Positions 1 to 8,329 of a DNA stretch of 64,000 bases are shown here, piece by piece (the first letter of the stretch is position 1; each line of letters opens with the position of its first letter). The stretch is from Streptomyces natalensis ATCC 27448 (GTDB lineage Bacteria > Actinomycetota > Actinomycetes > Streptomycetales > Streptomycetaceae). Below the pieces are notes generated by a model. The model did not search any database. It was not told the origin of the DNA and saw nothing but the letters and a program-made list of their open reading frames with translations. The stretch lies in contig NZ_JRKI01000034.1 of assembly GCF_000935125.1 (NCBI RefSeq), positions 124,001 to 188,000 on the forward strand, written 5' to 3'. The position numbers were made by a program, and so were the translations under genes.

Positions 1-1
1 C

Positions 2-88
2 AGCACGGCCTGGGCCTCCAACGGCGGCTCGCTCACCCTCGACAAGGTCGAGATCGAGCTGAGCCATACCGGCAAAGAGTGCTACTAG
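2..88 (+). CDS. C-terminal end of a DUF6230-like exported protein (partial)
   Basis: Only the last 28 codons are inside the window; the frame stops with TAG at 86-88 and its start lies upstream. The tail reads WASNGGSLTLDKVEIELSH and has a Cys near the end. From memory, tails of this shape belong to DUF6230 proteins, exported Streptomyces proteins of unknown function found directly before a DUF6114 membrane protein. A DUF6114-type gene does start 18 bases downstream, so the two probably form an operon. The family call rests on this short tail plus context. Confidence 0.55.
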   Translation, partial: STAWASNGGSLTLDKVEIELSHTGKECY

Positions 89-106
89 CCGGAGGGGAGC
101 CGACCC

Positions 107-1375
107 GTGATCACCTTCGTACTCGGCTTTCTCGCCGAACTGGCCAAGGAGTTCGGCGACTGGCTCGACCGCATCCTGCCCGCCCCAGGGCTGCGCCGGC
201 CGCTGCGGTCCTGGCGCCGGCGGCGCCCGTTCTGGGCGGGGATCTGGGCGATGGCCGGCGGCGCCGAGATGATCGCGCTGCCTCTGGCGCCGCTGCCGCT
301 GATGCTCAAGGTGGGGATCGGTGCGATGTCCGCGATCGGCGTCGGGCTGGTCCTGATCGCCGGCGGCCTGTTCTTCCTCTTCGCCCCCGCGCAGCGGATG
401 TTCGTTTCCGTCGTCACCGCCATCGCCTCGCTGGTCTCCCTCGCCACCACCAACCTCGGCGGCTTCGGGATCGGCTGCGGACTGGGGCTGCTGGGCTCGT
501 CCATGGCCTTCGGCTGGCTGCCCCACCCGCCCCGTACGCCCGACGCGCCCCCACAGGGGGTGGCCGCCCACCCAAAAGCGCCTGAGGGCCACGGTGTCCG
601 GCGGCCGCCCGGCACCTCCGCCCTCGCCCTGACGCTGCCCCCGCTGCTGATCGCGGGCCTGGTCACCACCGCGCCCTCGGCCGCGGCCCGGCCGGGCGGC
701 GGTGATCCCCGCGGCGCCGCCGCCCGCGTCTCCCTCCCCTGCCTCTCCGGCGTGGACACCGGTGGCGCCGACAACCCCGACCCCACGGGGCCTCCGCCGT
801 CCGAAGGGGGACGTCCCGGGCGTCCCGGACGTCCCACCGGCACGGCCGAGCCCGGGAAGATCGGCGACCCCGACGACCTCACCGCACTCACACCCCCGCT
901 GGTTTTCGGCGACCAACCGGGCCCCGGCCGCGCCACCTACTCCGTCAGCCCCTACTACCCCACCGTCAACGCCACCCGCCTGACGGCCACCGACGCGATC
1001 ATCCACGGGGCGACCTATCTGCCCACCGTGGGCGGCGGCCGGATCAAGGTCCTGTGGGTGCATGCGGCGCGGATCGTCGCCGACGACTACCACCTCGACG
1101 TCAAGGGCCCGAGCGGGGCGACCCACACCCTCGACGTCCAGCTCGACATCCGTGACGTCGACGTCTACGCCACCTATCTCAAGGGCTCGATCGAAATCCC
1201 CGGCCTCAAGGTCAACACCCCACACATCTGCATCGGCGCGGACATCATCCCGGCCAACCTCCCCGTCGCCGTCCGACTCCCCCACCTGACCGTGGAACCG
1301 GTCACCGCGGGCCAGGTGCTCGTCGACACCGCTGACGTGCGCTACACGCGCCTCGGCACCCACCCCCAGCGATAG
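107..1375 (+). CDS. DUF6114-type membrane protein with exported C-terminal domain
   Basis: Starts at GTG 107 behind a purine-rich ribosome site (GGAGGGGAG, 91-99). The 422-residue product has about four membrane segments between residues 43 and 140 (starting near FWAGIWAMAGG), a Pro-rich linker, a further hydrophobic stretch near 175-195 (ALTLPPLLIAGLVTTAPSAA), another Gly/Pro-rich linker and then a beta-rich domain of about 140 residues (for example LDVQLDIRDVDVYATYLKGS). The N-terminal part matches my memory of DUF6114, which has no established function. The C-terminal part resembles the exported beta-rich DUF6230 partner and, after the second hydrophobic segment, probably faces outside. 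It follows the gene ending at 88 by 18 bases, so the pair is likely one transcription unit. Confidence 0.65.
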   Translation: MITFVLGFLAELAKEFGDWLDRILPAPGLRRPLRSWRRRRPFWAGIWAMAGGAEMIALPLAPLPLMLKVGIGAMSAIGVGLVLIAGGLFFLFAPAQRMFVSVVTAIASLVSLATTNLGGFGIGCGLGLLGSSMAFGWLPHPPRTPDAPPQGVAAHPKAPEGHGVRRPPGTSALALTLPPLLIAGLVTTAPSAAARPGGGDPRGAAARVSLPCLSGVDTGGADNPDPTGPPPSEGGRPGRPGRPTGTAEPGKIGDPDDLTALTPPLVFGDQPGPGRATYSVSPYYPTVNATRLTATDAIIHGATYLPTVGGGRIKVLWVHAARIVADDYHLDVKGPSGATHTLDVQLDIRDVDVYATYLKGSIEIPGLKVNTPHICIGADIIPANLPVAVRLPHLTVEPVTAGQVLVDTADVRYTRLGTHPQR

Positions 1376-1407
1376 CCCCCGGCCCCGCCCTCAGGAGGTA
1401 TGTGCCC

Positions 1408-2289
1408 ATGGGCCGCTACAGCCGGCTGCGCGAGATCCGCCGGATGGACCCCGAGCGCGACTACGAACAGATCTTCCGCTGGATCACCCAGTACGAGTTC
1501 CCCTGGGACTACGCCCAGGGCATCTCCCTCGCCTTCCTGCGCGACTACGGTGTCCCCCGCATCTCCCAACTCCTCGACCACACCCAGGAGTTCGAACGCG
1601 CCGGACAGAAGCGCTACGACGACACCGTCCTCTTCGGCCACGAGATGGCCGCCGAGGGCTTCGACTCCGAGCGCGGCCGCGCGGCCGCCCGCCACCTCAA
1701 CCGCATCCACGGCAAGTACACGATCCGCAACGAGGACTACCGCTTCGTGCTGGCCACGACGGTCGTCGGCCCCAAGCGCTGGATCGACCGCTTCGGCTGG
1801 CGGCCGCTGTGCGCCAACGAATGCCAGGCCCTCGCGCTGGTCGGCCACAAGATGGCCGAGCTGATGGGCATCGAGGGCGCCCCGGACACCATGGCCGGAT
1901 ACGAGAAGCTGCTCGACGACTACGAGGCGTCGGCGTTCGCCTACGACCCGGCCAACCATCGGGTCGCCAACGCCACCTTCCGCGTCCTGTCCGCCTGGTA
2001 TCCGCCGGCGCTCCGTCCGGCCGTCGCCCGCTTCGTGCTCGCGCTCCTCGACGAGCCGCTGCTGAAAGCCCTGGGTTTCCCCCAACAGCCCTCCTGGACA
2101 AAGGCGTTGGCGGTCCGATCGCTGCGGGCCCGCGCTGCCTTCGTACGGCTCACCCCCGCCCGCCCCGAGTCCCGTCCCCGCCTCGCGCCGCCCCGGTCGT
2201 ACCCCTTCGGCCACACCCTCGACGACCTCGGGCCCGCCTGGGCCCAGCACCGGCCGCTGCGGCCGCTCCCCGGCGAGGAGACGTCATGA
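1408..2289 (+). CDS. MpaB/latex-clearing-type oxygenase (DUF2236 family)
   Basis: A 293-residue protein of the DUF2236 family, which includes fungal MpaB and the rubber oxygenase Lcp; characterised members are heme b enzymes that cleave carbon-carbon double bonds to carbonyl products. The central block with FGHEMAAEGFDSERGR and RHLNRIHGKY carries the conserved His/Arg environment expected for heme, and there is no signal peptide. Two in-frame starts exist: GTG 1402 and ATG 1408. AGGAGG at 1393-1398 lies 9 bases before the ATG but only 3 before the GTG, so 1408 is chosen. The stop overlaps the start of the next gene (ATGA). A downstream aldehyde dehydrogenase makes sense if the oxygenase releases aldehydes. 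The substrate cannot be read from sequence. Confidence 0.75.
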   Translation: MGRYSRLREIRRMDPERDYEQIFRWITQYEFPWDYAQGISLAFLRDYGVPRISQLLDHTQEFERAGQKRYDDTVLFGHEMAAEGFDSERGRAAARHLNRIHGKYTIRNEDYRFVLATTVVGPKRWIDRFGWRPLCANECQALALVGHKMAELMGIEGAPDTMAGYEKLLDDYEASAFAYDPANHRVANATFRVLSAWYPPALRPAVARFVLALLDEPLLKALGFPQQPSWTKALAVRSLRARAAFVRLTPARPESRPRLAPPRSYPFGHTLDDLGPAWAQHRPLRPLPGEETS

Positions 2290-3761
2290 CGGACCGGTTC
2301 ACCGTCCGCTCCCCCGTCACCGGCGCGCCGGTCGGCGAACATCCCGTGCACGGCCCCGAGGACGTATGCGCCGCCGTCGGCCGGGCCCGCGCGGCGGCCC
2401 GCGACTGGTCGGCCTGCGGCTGGGCCGGACGCCGGGCGCACCTGCTCTCCTGGAAGCGGTCGCTGGCGCGCCGGACGGACGAACTCGCCTCGCTCATCCG
2501 CGCCGAGACCGGCAAGCCGCGGCACGACGCCCGCGCCGAGGTCCTGCTGACCCTCGTCCATCTGGACTGGGCGGCCCGCAACGCCCGCCGCGTCCTGGGC
2601 CGCCGCCGAGTCCCCGCCGGTCCGCTCTCCGTGCACCAGCGGGCTCTGGTCGGCTACCGCCCACTGGGCGTGATCGGCGTCATCGGCCCCTGGAACCATC
2701 CCCTCCACACCCCCATGGGATCGATCGGGTACGCCCTCGCGGCGGGCAATGCGGTGGTCTTCAAACCCTCCGAACTCACCTCGGGTGTAGGCGAGTTGCT
2801 GGCGCGGAGCTTTGCCGAGGCGGTGCCCGGCCACCCCGCCCTGCTCCAGACCGTGACCGGGCACGGCCCGACCGGCGCAGCCCTGGCCCGCTCCGGTGTC
2901 GACAAGGTCGCCTTCACCGGATCCCCGGGCACCGCCCGCAAGGTCGCCGCCGTCTGCGCCGAACGGCTCACCCCGATGCTCGCGGAGTGCGGCGGCAAGG
3001 ACGCCGTCCTGGTGGACGCCTCCGCTTGATCTGGACGCGGCGGCCGAGGCGATCGTGTGGGGCGCGCTGGCCAATGCGGGCCAGACCTGCGCCGGAGTGG
3101 AACGCGTCTACGCCGTCGCCTCGGTGCACGCCGCGCTGTGCGCCCGCATCGTGCACCGGGTACGCGACCTACACCCCGGCCCGGACCCCGACTCACCCTA
3201 CGGGCCGCTATCCTCCCGGCCCAACTCGCCACCGTGGAACGCCATATGAAGGAGGCGCTCGCCGCCGGCGCCCATGCCGCGTACGGCGGGCCCGCATCCC
3301 TCCGGCCTCCGTACGTCCACCCCGTCGTCCTGGTGAACGTCCCGGAGGACTCCCCCGCCATGCGGGAAGAGACCTTCGGCCCGCTCGTCGCGGTCAATGC
3401 CGTCGCCGATCTCGACGAGGCGGTCGCTCGCGCCAACGCCGGGACCTACGCCCTCGGTGCGGCCGTCTTCACCGCCGACCGCCGCCGCGGACTCGCGGTC
3501 GCCGAACGCCTCGCCTCCGGCGCGGTCTCGGTCAATTCCGTCCTCGGCTTCGCCTCGGTCCCCGCACTCCCCTTCGGCGGCTCCGCCGACTCCGGCCACG
3601 GCCGCATCCACGGCGCCGAGGGCCTCCGTGGCTTCGCCGCCCCGCACTCCCTCACGGTCCGCCGCTTCCGGCCTCCGGTGGACCTGACGTCCTTCACCTC
3701 GTCGCGGCGCCGGGCGGAACGCGCCGTCGAACTGGGGAGGCGGCTGCACGCGCGCTGGTGA
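2286..3761 (+). pseudogene. Aldehyde dehydrogenase, broken by two compensating frameshifts
   Basis: Starts at ATG 2286 overlapping the previous stop. The first frame encodes a normal NAD(P)-dependent aldehyde dehydrogenase N-terminus (GPWNHPLHTPMGSIGYALAA, FKPSELTS, FTGSPGTARK, and LAECGGKD with the general-base Glu) but ends at TGA 3027-3029. The match resumes one frame over with DLDAAAEAIVWGALANAGQT followed by the catalytic Cys, then shifts back near 3209 into ILPAQLATVERHMKEAL and runs to the C-terminus (FGPLVAVNAV, LPFGGSADSGHGR). Removing one T near 3026 and adding one base near 3209 would restore an enzyme of about 490 residues. The two shifts are about 185 bases apart and cancel. Either the gene is a recent pseudogene or the assembly has two indel errors. 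It is translationally coupled to the MpaB-type oxygenase. Confidence 0.85.
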
Positions 3762-3777
3762 ACTGCCGACGGCAGCC

Positions 3778-3799
3778 CCCTGGCGGGCCTTCGCCAGGG
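3778..3799 (+). terminator. Hairpin after the aldehyde dehydrogenase frame
   Basis: CCCTGGCG (3778-3785) pairs perfectly with CGCCAGGG (3792-3799) across a 6-base loop. A smaller hairpin, CTGCC-GAC-GGCAG, lies at 3763-3775. Both are in the 93-base gap between the aldehyde dehydrogenase remnant and the converging TetR gene. There is no T-run, which is common for Streptomyces terminators. Confidence 0.45.
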
Positions 3800-3854
3800 A
3801 CGGCTGCGGGCTCGCTGGGGGCGCTGGGGCACAGGGGGCGCTGAGGGGGCGAGC

Positions 3855-4541
3855 TCACCGCCCCAGCAACGGCACCAAATACCTCCGCGCGAACCCCCGC
3901 GCCTGCTCATCGTCCTCCAGCGCAAAACAACTCACCGGATTGAGCAGAAAGGACACCGTAATCCGCACCATCAGCTCCGCAACGGCCGTCGGGTCCCCCT
4001 CCTCCCGGCCCTCCGTCCGCTGCGCCCTGCGCAGATGCGCCGCCAGGTACCCCCGCATCGCCAGAAACGACGGCCCGCTCTCCAGCGTGAGATACGGCAG
4101 CATCGTCTCCGGCTCCAACCGCATCAGCCCCCCGATCAGCGGATGCCCCCGGATCAGCCGGAGTATCGCGGCAAACCCCTCGACCATCCGCTCCTCCATC
4201 GTCGGCAGCCCGGCGACCGCCGCATCCACCTCGGCCACGAACAACCGGTACTCCCGCAGCAGCACCTGCTGCACCAGCTCGTCCTTGTTGCCCACCCGCC
4301 GGTACACCGTCACCCGCGACACCTTGGCCCGTTTGGCCACATCGTCCACGGTGGACCGCCGCAGCCCGAAGGTCATGAACTGCTCCCGGGCCGCATCGAG
4401 GATCGTGTCGGTCAGCGCATCCCCGGGCGGCGCGCCGGCCAGGGCCCGCGCCATCAACGACCCCGCGTCGCGGGCATCCACCCCGGCACCCGGCGCCGTG
4501 CTCCCCGTACTCCGTACGCCCATCGCTCCCGCCCCTTCCAC
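3855..4541 (-). CDS. TetR/AcrR family transcriptional regulator
   Basis: A 228-residue one-component repressor. The N-terminal DNA-binding domain is preceded by a disordered Gly/Ala-rich stretch of about 40 residues. The helix-turn-helix reads TVDDVAKRAKVSRVTVYRR with the typical following KDELVQQVL. The C-terminal half (IRGHPLIGGLMRLEPETMLP, then SFLLNPVSCFAL) is a helical ligand domain. The first Met is used, but a start further in is possible because TetR domains usually begin within 10-20 residues. It diverges from the acyl-CoA dehydrogenase remnant at 4650 and probably once controlled it; the 108-base spacer contains AT-rich GTAACA...TGTCAC text. The ligand is unknown, a fatty acyl-CoA being a reasonable guess from context. 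Confidence 0.85.
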   Translation of the reverse strand: MEGAGAMGVRSTGSTAPGAGVDARDAGSLMARALAGAPPGDALTDTILDAAREQFMTFGLRRSTVDDVAKRAKVSRVTVYRRVGNKDELVQQVLLREYRLFVAEVDAAVAGLPTMEERMVEGFAAILRLIRGHPLIGGLMRLEPETMLPYLTLESGPSFLAMRGYLAAHLRRAQRTEGREEGDPTAVAELMVRITVSFLLNPVSCFALEDDEQARGFARRYLVPLLGR

Positions 4542-4649
4542 CCCGTTCTCACGGCCTTCACGGCCCTCGCAGTCCTCGCTCGCGGACCGCTCGTAACAGA
4601 GACACTAACGGAATAACTTTGTCACTACGCCCTGCTCAGGAGGTATTCC

Positions 4650-5023
4650 ATGGTCGGCCGACCCACCCCCGAACAGCGGGACTTCCGCACCGCGCTCCGT
4701 GCCTTCGCCCACCGCGAATGCGGCACCCGCGCCCAGCGCGACGCCCTCACGGCCGAGACCGGCGGTCCGCACAACCCTTCCCGGCCGCCCGCTGCGACGC
4801 GGAACCCGACCGGCTCTTCCCCCGCGAGGCGTCCATGGCGAAGCTGAAGGCCACCGAAACCGCCAAACGCGCGGCCCTGGAAGGCATGCAGATGATGGGC
4901 GGCTACGGCTGTGCGACGGAGTACGACATGGAACGCCATCTGCGCACGGCCGTGGTCTCCACCGTCTACGGCGGCACCAGCGAGATCCAGCGCGAGATCA
5001 TCGGCAAGAGCTACGGCTTGTAG
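4650..5023 (+). pseudogene. Acyl-CoA dehydrogenase remnant with large internal deletion
   Basis: AGGAGG (4637-4642) stands six bases before ATG 4650, so the translation signal is intact. The first frame gives about 38 residues typical of an acyl-CoA dehydrogenase N-terminus (TPEQRDFRTALRAFAHREC), then runs out of frame and ends at 4847. In another frame, from about 4800 to TAG 5023, lies the family's C-terminus: EPDRLFPREASMAKLKATET, then MMGGYGCATEYDMERHL and YGGTSEIQREIIGKSYGL. Complete enzymes are about 380 residues; roughly 260 central residues including the FAD and substrate sites are missing. This is a deletion relic and cannot be an enzyme. It diverges from the TetR gene at 3855. Confidence 0.85.
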
Positions 5024-5072
5024 GCCCGGCCCGGTCGCCGCCGGTGGCTAAAGTGACGGTTTCCAGGGAGAG

Positions 5073-6581
5073 TTGGCGACTCAGGTGGCGTGCCCGTCCT
5101 GCGACGGGCTCCGGGACCAGGCGGGGGTGGCTGTGGGGCGGAACGCGCAACCGGGGCAGGTGATCGGGGGGCGGTACCGGCTCGTCTCCGACCTCGGATC
5201 CGGAGGGTTCGGACGGGTGTGGAAGGCCCGTGACGAAACCCTGCGGATCGATGTGGCGGTCAAGGAGATCTGGCTGCCTCCGGCGGTATCCGAGGCCGAG
5301 CAGGCCGAACGACTGGCCCGCGCCGCGCGCGAGGCCCGCAACGCCGCCCGGCTGCGCGACCATACGCACGTCGTCACGGTGCACGACGTCGTCGTGGAGG
5401 ACGGTCTCCCCTGGATCGTCATGCAGCTGGTCGACGGCTGCTCCCTGGAGGAACACCTCGCCACGCACGGACCGCTGTCGGTGGAACATGCCGAGAAGGT
5501 CGCCCGGGCGCTCCTGCGGGCGCTCGGTGCGGCGCACGAGGCGGGAATCGTCCACCGTGACGTCAAACCGGCCAACGTCATGCTCACCAGGGGCGGTGAT
5601 GTGCTGCTCACCGACTTCGGGATCGCGGTCCACCACACCGACACCGCGCTGACCACCACGGGGGCGATCATCGGCTCGGTGGAGTACATGGCCCCCGAGC
5701 GGGTGCGCGGCACCGACGGACTGCCCGCCGGCGACGTGTTCTCGCTGGGAGTGACGCTGTATCAGGCCGTCGAGGGCTTTTCGCCGTTCCGCCGGGGCAC
5801 GCCCACCGGATGCATGGCAGCGGTCCTGTTCGAGGAGGCTCCGCCGTCGAAGCGGGCGGGCCGGCTCGCACCCCTCATCACGGCCCTCCTGGACAAGGAC
5901 CCGGACCGGCGTCCGGACACGCGCGCGGCCCTGGCCCGGCTCGCGTCGCCGACGGTGCCCTGGACCGTACACCGTGCCCCCAGGGCCGAGGCGTACCTAC
6001 GGATCGCCGGGGCCGTCCGGGCGCTGGCCGAGGCCCGGAGGGCCGAGGTCACGCGGACGGCCGGAGTCGTACACCGTCCGCCCAGGACGGAGGCCGAGTC
6101 CGTCGTCCCGACGACAACCGCACGGCCGCGGCCCGGCGTCACGACGAAAGCGGCACGGCCACGGTCCGGCGTCACCACGACAACCGCACGGCCACGGTCC
6201 GGGAAGGCGCTCCAGGTCACCGCGAGCATCGCGCTGGTGGTAGCCATCGCCATAGCCGTGACCCTCGTGCAGTCCCGCGGCGACACCGGCGACAAGACGG
6301 TCTGCGACAGGGCGTTTGAGGACATCGCGGTGTTCCAGCAGACCTATCCCTCGTTCACCACCGAAGACCGGGCGGCGAAGGCCGCAGCCGACCGGCTGGC
6401 AGCGGACCTCCGCGCCGAGCGGGCGAAGGCGAGCGATACGAACGTGAGCATCGCGCTCGGCAATTACGCAGCCGCCGCTCCGGAGGGGGCCGACGTCGGC
6501 GGCGGCGACCTTCGGACCCAGTTGTACGACTACCTCCTCACGGCATGCCAGAAGGTGGGCAGCACTCCCCGGAGTTCCTGA
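5073..6581 (+). CDS. Membrane-anchored Hanks-type Ser/Thr protein kinase
   Basis: A 502-residue kinase. A short N-terminal CPSC motif precedes the kinase domain: Gly loop LGSGGFGRV (41-49), ATP-binding Lys64 in VAVKEIWL, catalytic HRDVKPANV at 161-169, DFG at 181-183, then YMAPERV. After residue 300 come an Arg-rich linker with three near-identical 10-11 residue repeats (TTARPRSG-type), one membrane segment near 380-400 (ASIALVVAIAIAVTLV) and an extracellular domain of about 100 residues with two Cys. It is therefore a cytoplasmic kinase with an outside sensor. The TTG at 5073 sits only 2 bases after AGGGAG, so the true start could be GTG 5085 or later. The sensor domain is not a PASTA repeat and its ligand is unknown. 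Confidence 0.85.
   Translation: MATQVACPSCDGLRDQAGVAVGRNAQPGQVIGGRYRLVSDLGSGGFGRVWKARDETLRIDVAVKEIWLPPAVSEAEQAERLARAAREARNAARLRDHTHVVTVHDVVVEDGLPWIVMQLVDGCSLEEHLATHGPLSVEHAEKVARALLRALGAAHEAGIVHRDVKPANVMLTRGGDVLLTDFGIAVHHTDTALTTTGAIIGSVEYMAPERVRGTDGLPAGDVFSLGVTLYQAVEGFSPFRRGTPTGCMAAVLFEEAPPSKRAGRLAPLITALLDKDPDRRPDTRAALARLASPTVPWTVHRAPRAEAYLRIAGAVRALAEARRAEVTRTAGVVHRPPRTEAESVVPTTTARPRPGVTTKAARPRSGVTTTTARPRSGKALQVTASIALVVAIAIAVTLVQSRGDTGDKTVCDRAFEDIAVFQQTYPSFTTEDRAAKAAADRLAADLRAERAKASDTNVSIALGNYAAAAPEGADVGGGDLRTQLYDYLLTACQKVGSTPRSS
6111..6206 (+). repeat. Three tandem 30-33 base repeats inside the kinase gene
   Basis: Three consecutive copies of a unit containing GCACGGCCACGGTCCGG-type sequence encode the Arg/Thr-rich juxtamembrane linker of the kinase (TTARPRPGV, TKAARPRSGV, TTTARPRSGK). 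All copies keep the frame, so the number of copies would alter linker length only. Confidence 0.7.
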
Positions 6582-6718
6582 AACGATCAACTGCCCCTGC
6601 GGCTCGGAGAAGTCTCCCTTCCCTCCATCTCCTTCTCTCCCAACGGTTACCTAGAAGTAACCCCGGCTGATTGGATATGCGTCGCCGGTCCAACCCCCCT
6701 ACCCCACAGGGAGTTCCC

Positions 6719-7693
6719 GTGTCGCACTCCGCGCTGCGTACGTCCCGAGCCGTCGCGATAGCCGCAGCCCTGGCCGCCGTCGCCCTGACCGCCGCGCCCT
6801 CCACGGCCTCGGCCGCCACCACCCCCCGTCTGAAGGTGCTGACCTACAACACCTTCCTCATGAGCAAGAACCTCTATCCCAACTGGGGCCAGGACCACCG
6901 CGCGCAGGCGATCCCGGACGCGGACTTCTTTCAGGGCAATGACGTCGTCGTTCTTCAGGAAGCCTTCGACAACTCCGCCTCCGACGCCCTGAAGTCCCGC
7001 GCCGCCGCGCAGTATCCCCACCAGACCCCGGTGGTCGGCCGCAGCAAGGACGGCTGGGACGCCACCGGCGGCGCCTACTCCGCCGTCACCCCCGAGGACG
7101 GCGGGGTGACGCTGCTGAGCAAGTGGCCGATCCTGCGCAAGGAGCAGTACATCTACAAGGACGCCTGCGGTTCGGACTCCTACTCCAACAAGGGCTTCGT
7201 CTATGCGGTGCTGGACGTCAACGGCACCAAGGTGCATGTCGTCGGCACCCACACCCAGTCCACCGACTCGGGCTGCAAGGCGGGCGAGGCGGCTGCCGAC
7301 CGCGCCCGGCAGCTCAAGGAGATCGACGCCTTCCTCGACGCCAAGAACATCCCGGCGGACGAGGAGGTCATGCTCGCCGGCGATCTGAACACCGACTCCC
7401 ACGGCGACGAGTACCAGGCCCTGCTCAGCAATGCCGACGTGGCCCCCGCCGACAGCCGCACCGGCCACCCGTACTCCTTCGACACCCAGGAGAACTCCAT
7501 CGCGAAGTACCGCTACCCGAGCGATCCTCGCGAGGACCTGGACTATGTCCTCTACCGCAACGGCCATGCCCGTCCTGCCAGTTGGCAGAACACGGTGGTG
7601 AAGGAGGAGTCGGCGCCCTGGACGGTCTCCAGCTGGGGCAAGGACTACACCTACACCAACCTTTCCGATCACTATCCCGTGATCGGCGGCTGA
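6719..7693 (+). CDS. Secreted sphingomyelinase C-type phosphodiesterase
   Basis: Hydrolyses sphingomyelin to ceramide and phosphocholine if it acts as its family does. The 324-residue product begins with a signal peptide (LRTSRAVAIAAALAAVALTA, cleavage after ASA). The DNase-I-like fold is marked by LKVLTYNTF, the metal-binding Glu in VVLQEAFDN, GDLNTDSHGDEYQ and the C-terminal catalytic SDHYPVIGG. GTG 6719 is chosen because CAGGGAG lies five bases upstream and it places the signal peptide at the N-terminus; TTG 6671 or ATG 6677 would add 14-16 Pro/Arg-rich residues without a better ribosome site. It stands alone between the kinase and the macro-domain gene. Confidence 0.85.
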   Translation: MSHSALRTSRAVAIAAALAAVALTAAPSTASAATTPRLKVLTYNTFLMSKNLYPNWGQDHRAQAIPDADFFQGNDVVVLQEAFDNSASDALKSRAAAQYPHQTPVVGRSKDGWDATGGAYSAVTPEDGGVTLLSKWPILRKEQYIYKDACGSDSYSNKGFVYAVLDVNGTKVHVVGTHTQSTDSGCKAGEAAADRARQLKEIDAFLDAKNIPADEEVMLAGDLNTDSHGDEYQALLSNADVAPADSRTGHPYSFDTQENSIAKYRYPSDPREDLDYVLYRNGHARPASWQNTVVKEESAPWTVSSWGKDYTYTNLSDHYPVIGG

Positions 7694-7730
7694 CCGGCGC
7701 AGGGCCGCCGCGGCCCGGCGGACAGGGAGC

Positions 7731-8213
7731 TCAGTGGTCGTAGACCGTCACGGCTATGCCCTGCCGGGTGAGCCGCTCGGATATCAGCGGCTCCACCCGG
7801 GACCACTTTCCACCCGCCAGTCCGCAGCCGATCCGCGGCATATGGACCGACGCCCCCAGCTCCCGGGCCTTGGCCGCCACCCTGCCCAGCCCCGCGTCGA
7901 TGGCGTCATACCGCACCGGGACGCCCTTGCTGCCCGTCTTCATCCCCCGCTGCCCGACGACATTGGCCACCCACAGGCGCTCCCCGACCTGGACGAACTG
8001 GGCCGCGCCGAGGCCGAAGTCGTTCCCCGCGCGCCCGCGGTGCCAGCTGCGGTACGCCGCCTCGGGCTCCGGCCAGCGGCCGGAGAGGGCGAGGACGAAT
8101 CCCTTGCCCCAGCCGCCGAGGTCGTTGCAGATGTGCGTGATGATCTTGACGCCCTTGCCCTGCGGCGCGCTGGCGTCCCCCTTGACGTAGGAGATCCCCG
8201 TTTTCTCAGTCAT
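7731..8213 (-). CDS. Macro-domain (ADP-ribose-binding) protein
   Basis: A 160-residue single macro domain: ISYVKGDASAPQGKGVKIIT, then HICNDLGGWGKGFVLALS, then MPRIGCGLAGGKW, which are the loops that bind ADP-ribose. Proteins of this size usually remove or process ADP-ribose, for example ADP-ribose-1''-phosphate phosphatase or deacylase/hydrolase activity on ADP-ribosylated protein or DNA. ATG 8213 follows a RecA-NDp-type promoter (8220-8242) so closely that the transcript is probably leaderless. Longer upstream frames on this strand are shadows of the permease gene. The promoter suggests DNA-damage induction, and removal of ADP-ribose after damage is the working hypothesis. No DarT-type toxin is adjacent. 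Confidence 0.85.
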   Translation of the reverse strand: MTEKTGISYVKGDASAPQGKGVKIITHICNDLGGWGKGFVLALSGRWPEPEAAYRSWHRGRAGNDFGLGAAQFVQVGERLWVANVVGQRGMKTGSKGVPVRYDAIDAGLGRVAAKARELGASVHMPRIGCGLAGGKWSRVEPLISERLTRQGIAVTVYDH

Positions 8214-8219
8214 GTCTCC

Positions 8220-8242
8220 ACGGTAAGGGCGACCACTGACAA
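8220..8242 (-). promoter_or_regulatory. RecA-NDp (PafBC-type) promoter of the macro-domain gene
   Basis: On the minus strand the sequence reads TTGTCAGTGGT, then six bases, then TACCGT, ending 6 bases before ATG 8213. This fits the DNA-damage promoter reported for actinobacterial recA (Streptomyces form TTGTCAGTGGC-N6-TAGggT; mycobacterial form tTGTCRgtg-N8-TAnnnT), which is bound with PafBC. It differs by one base in the upstream block and one in TAG. The same arrangement occurs at 20255-20277. Confidence 0.75.
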
Positions 8243-8259
8243 TCGGCCGGGGACGGAAA

Positions 8260-8300
8260 AGGGCGGCCGCGGAAGCCTCTTGGGCCTCCGCGGCCGCCCT
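8260..8300 (-). terminator. Strong hairpin terminator after the amino-acid permease
   Basis: A perfect 14-bp stem (8260-8273 with 8287-8300; arm AGGGCGGCCGCGGA) surrounds a 13-base loop. On the minus strand the stem is followed by TTTTCC, giving a short U-run. It lies 30 bases beyond the permease stop and before the macro-domain promoter, insulating the latter. Confidence 0.8.
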
Positions 8301-8329
8301 CATTCCTCGGGCGCCCGGTGTTGTGGGGC

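Noticed and set aside
7700..7730. GC-rich palindrome between the sphingomyelinase and macro-domain genes
   Set aside because: GGCCGCCGCGGCC has almost no loop and occurs by chance often in this base composition.
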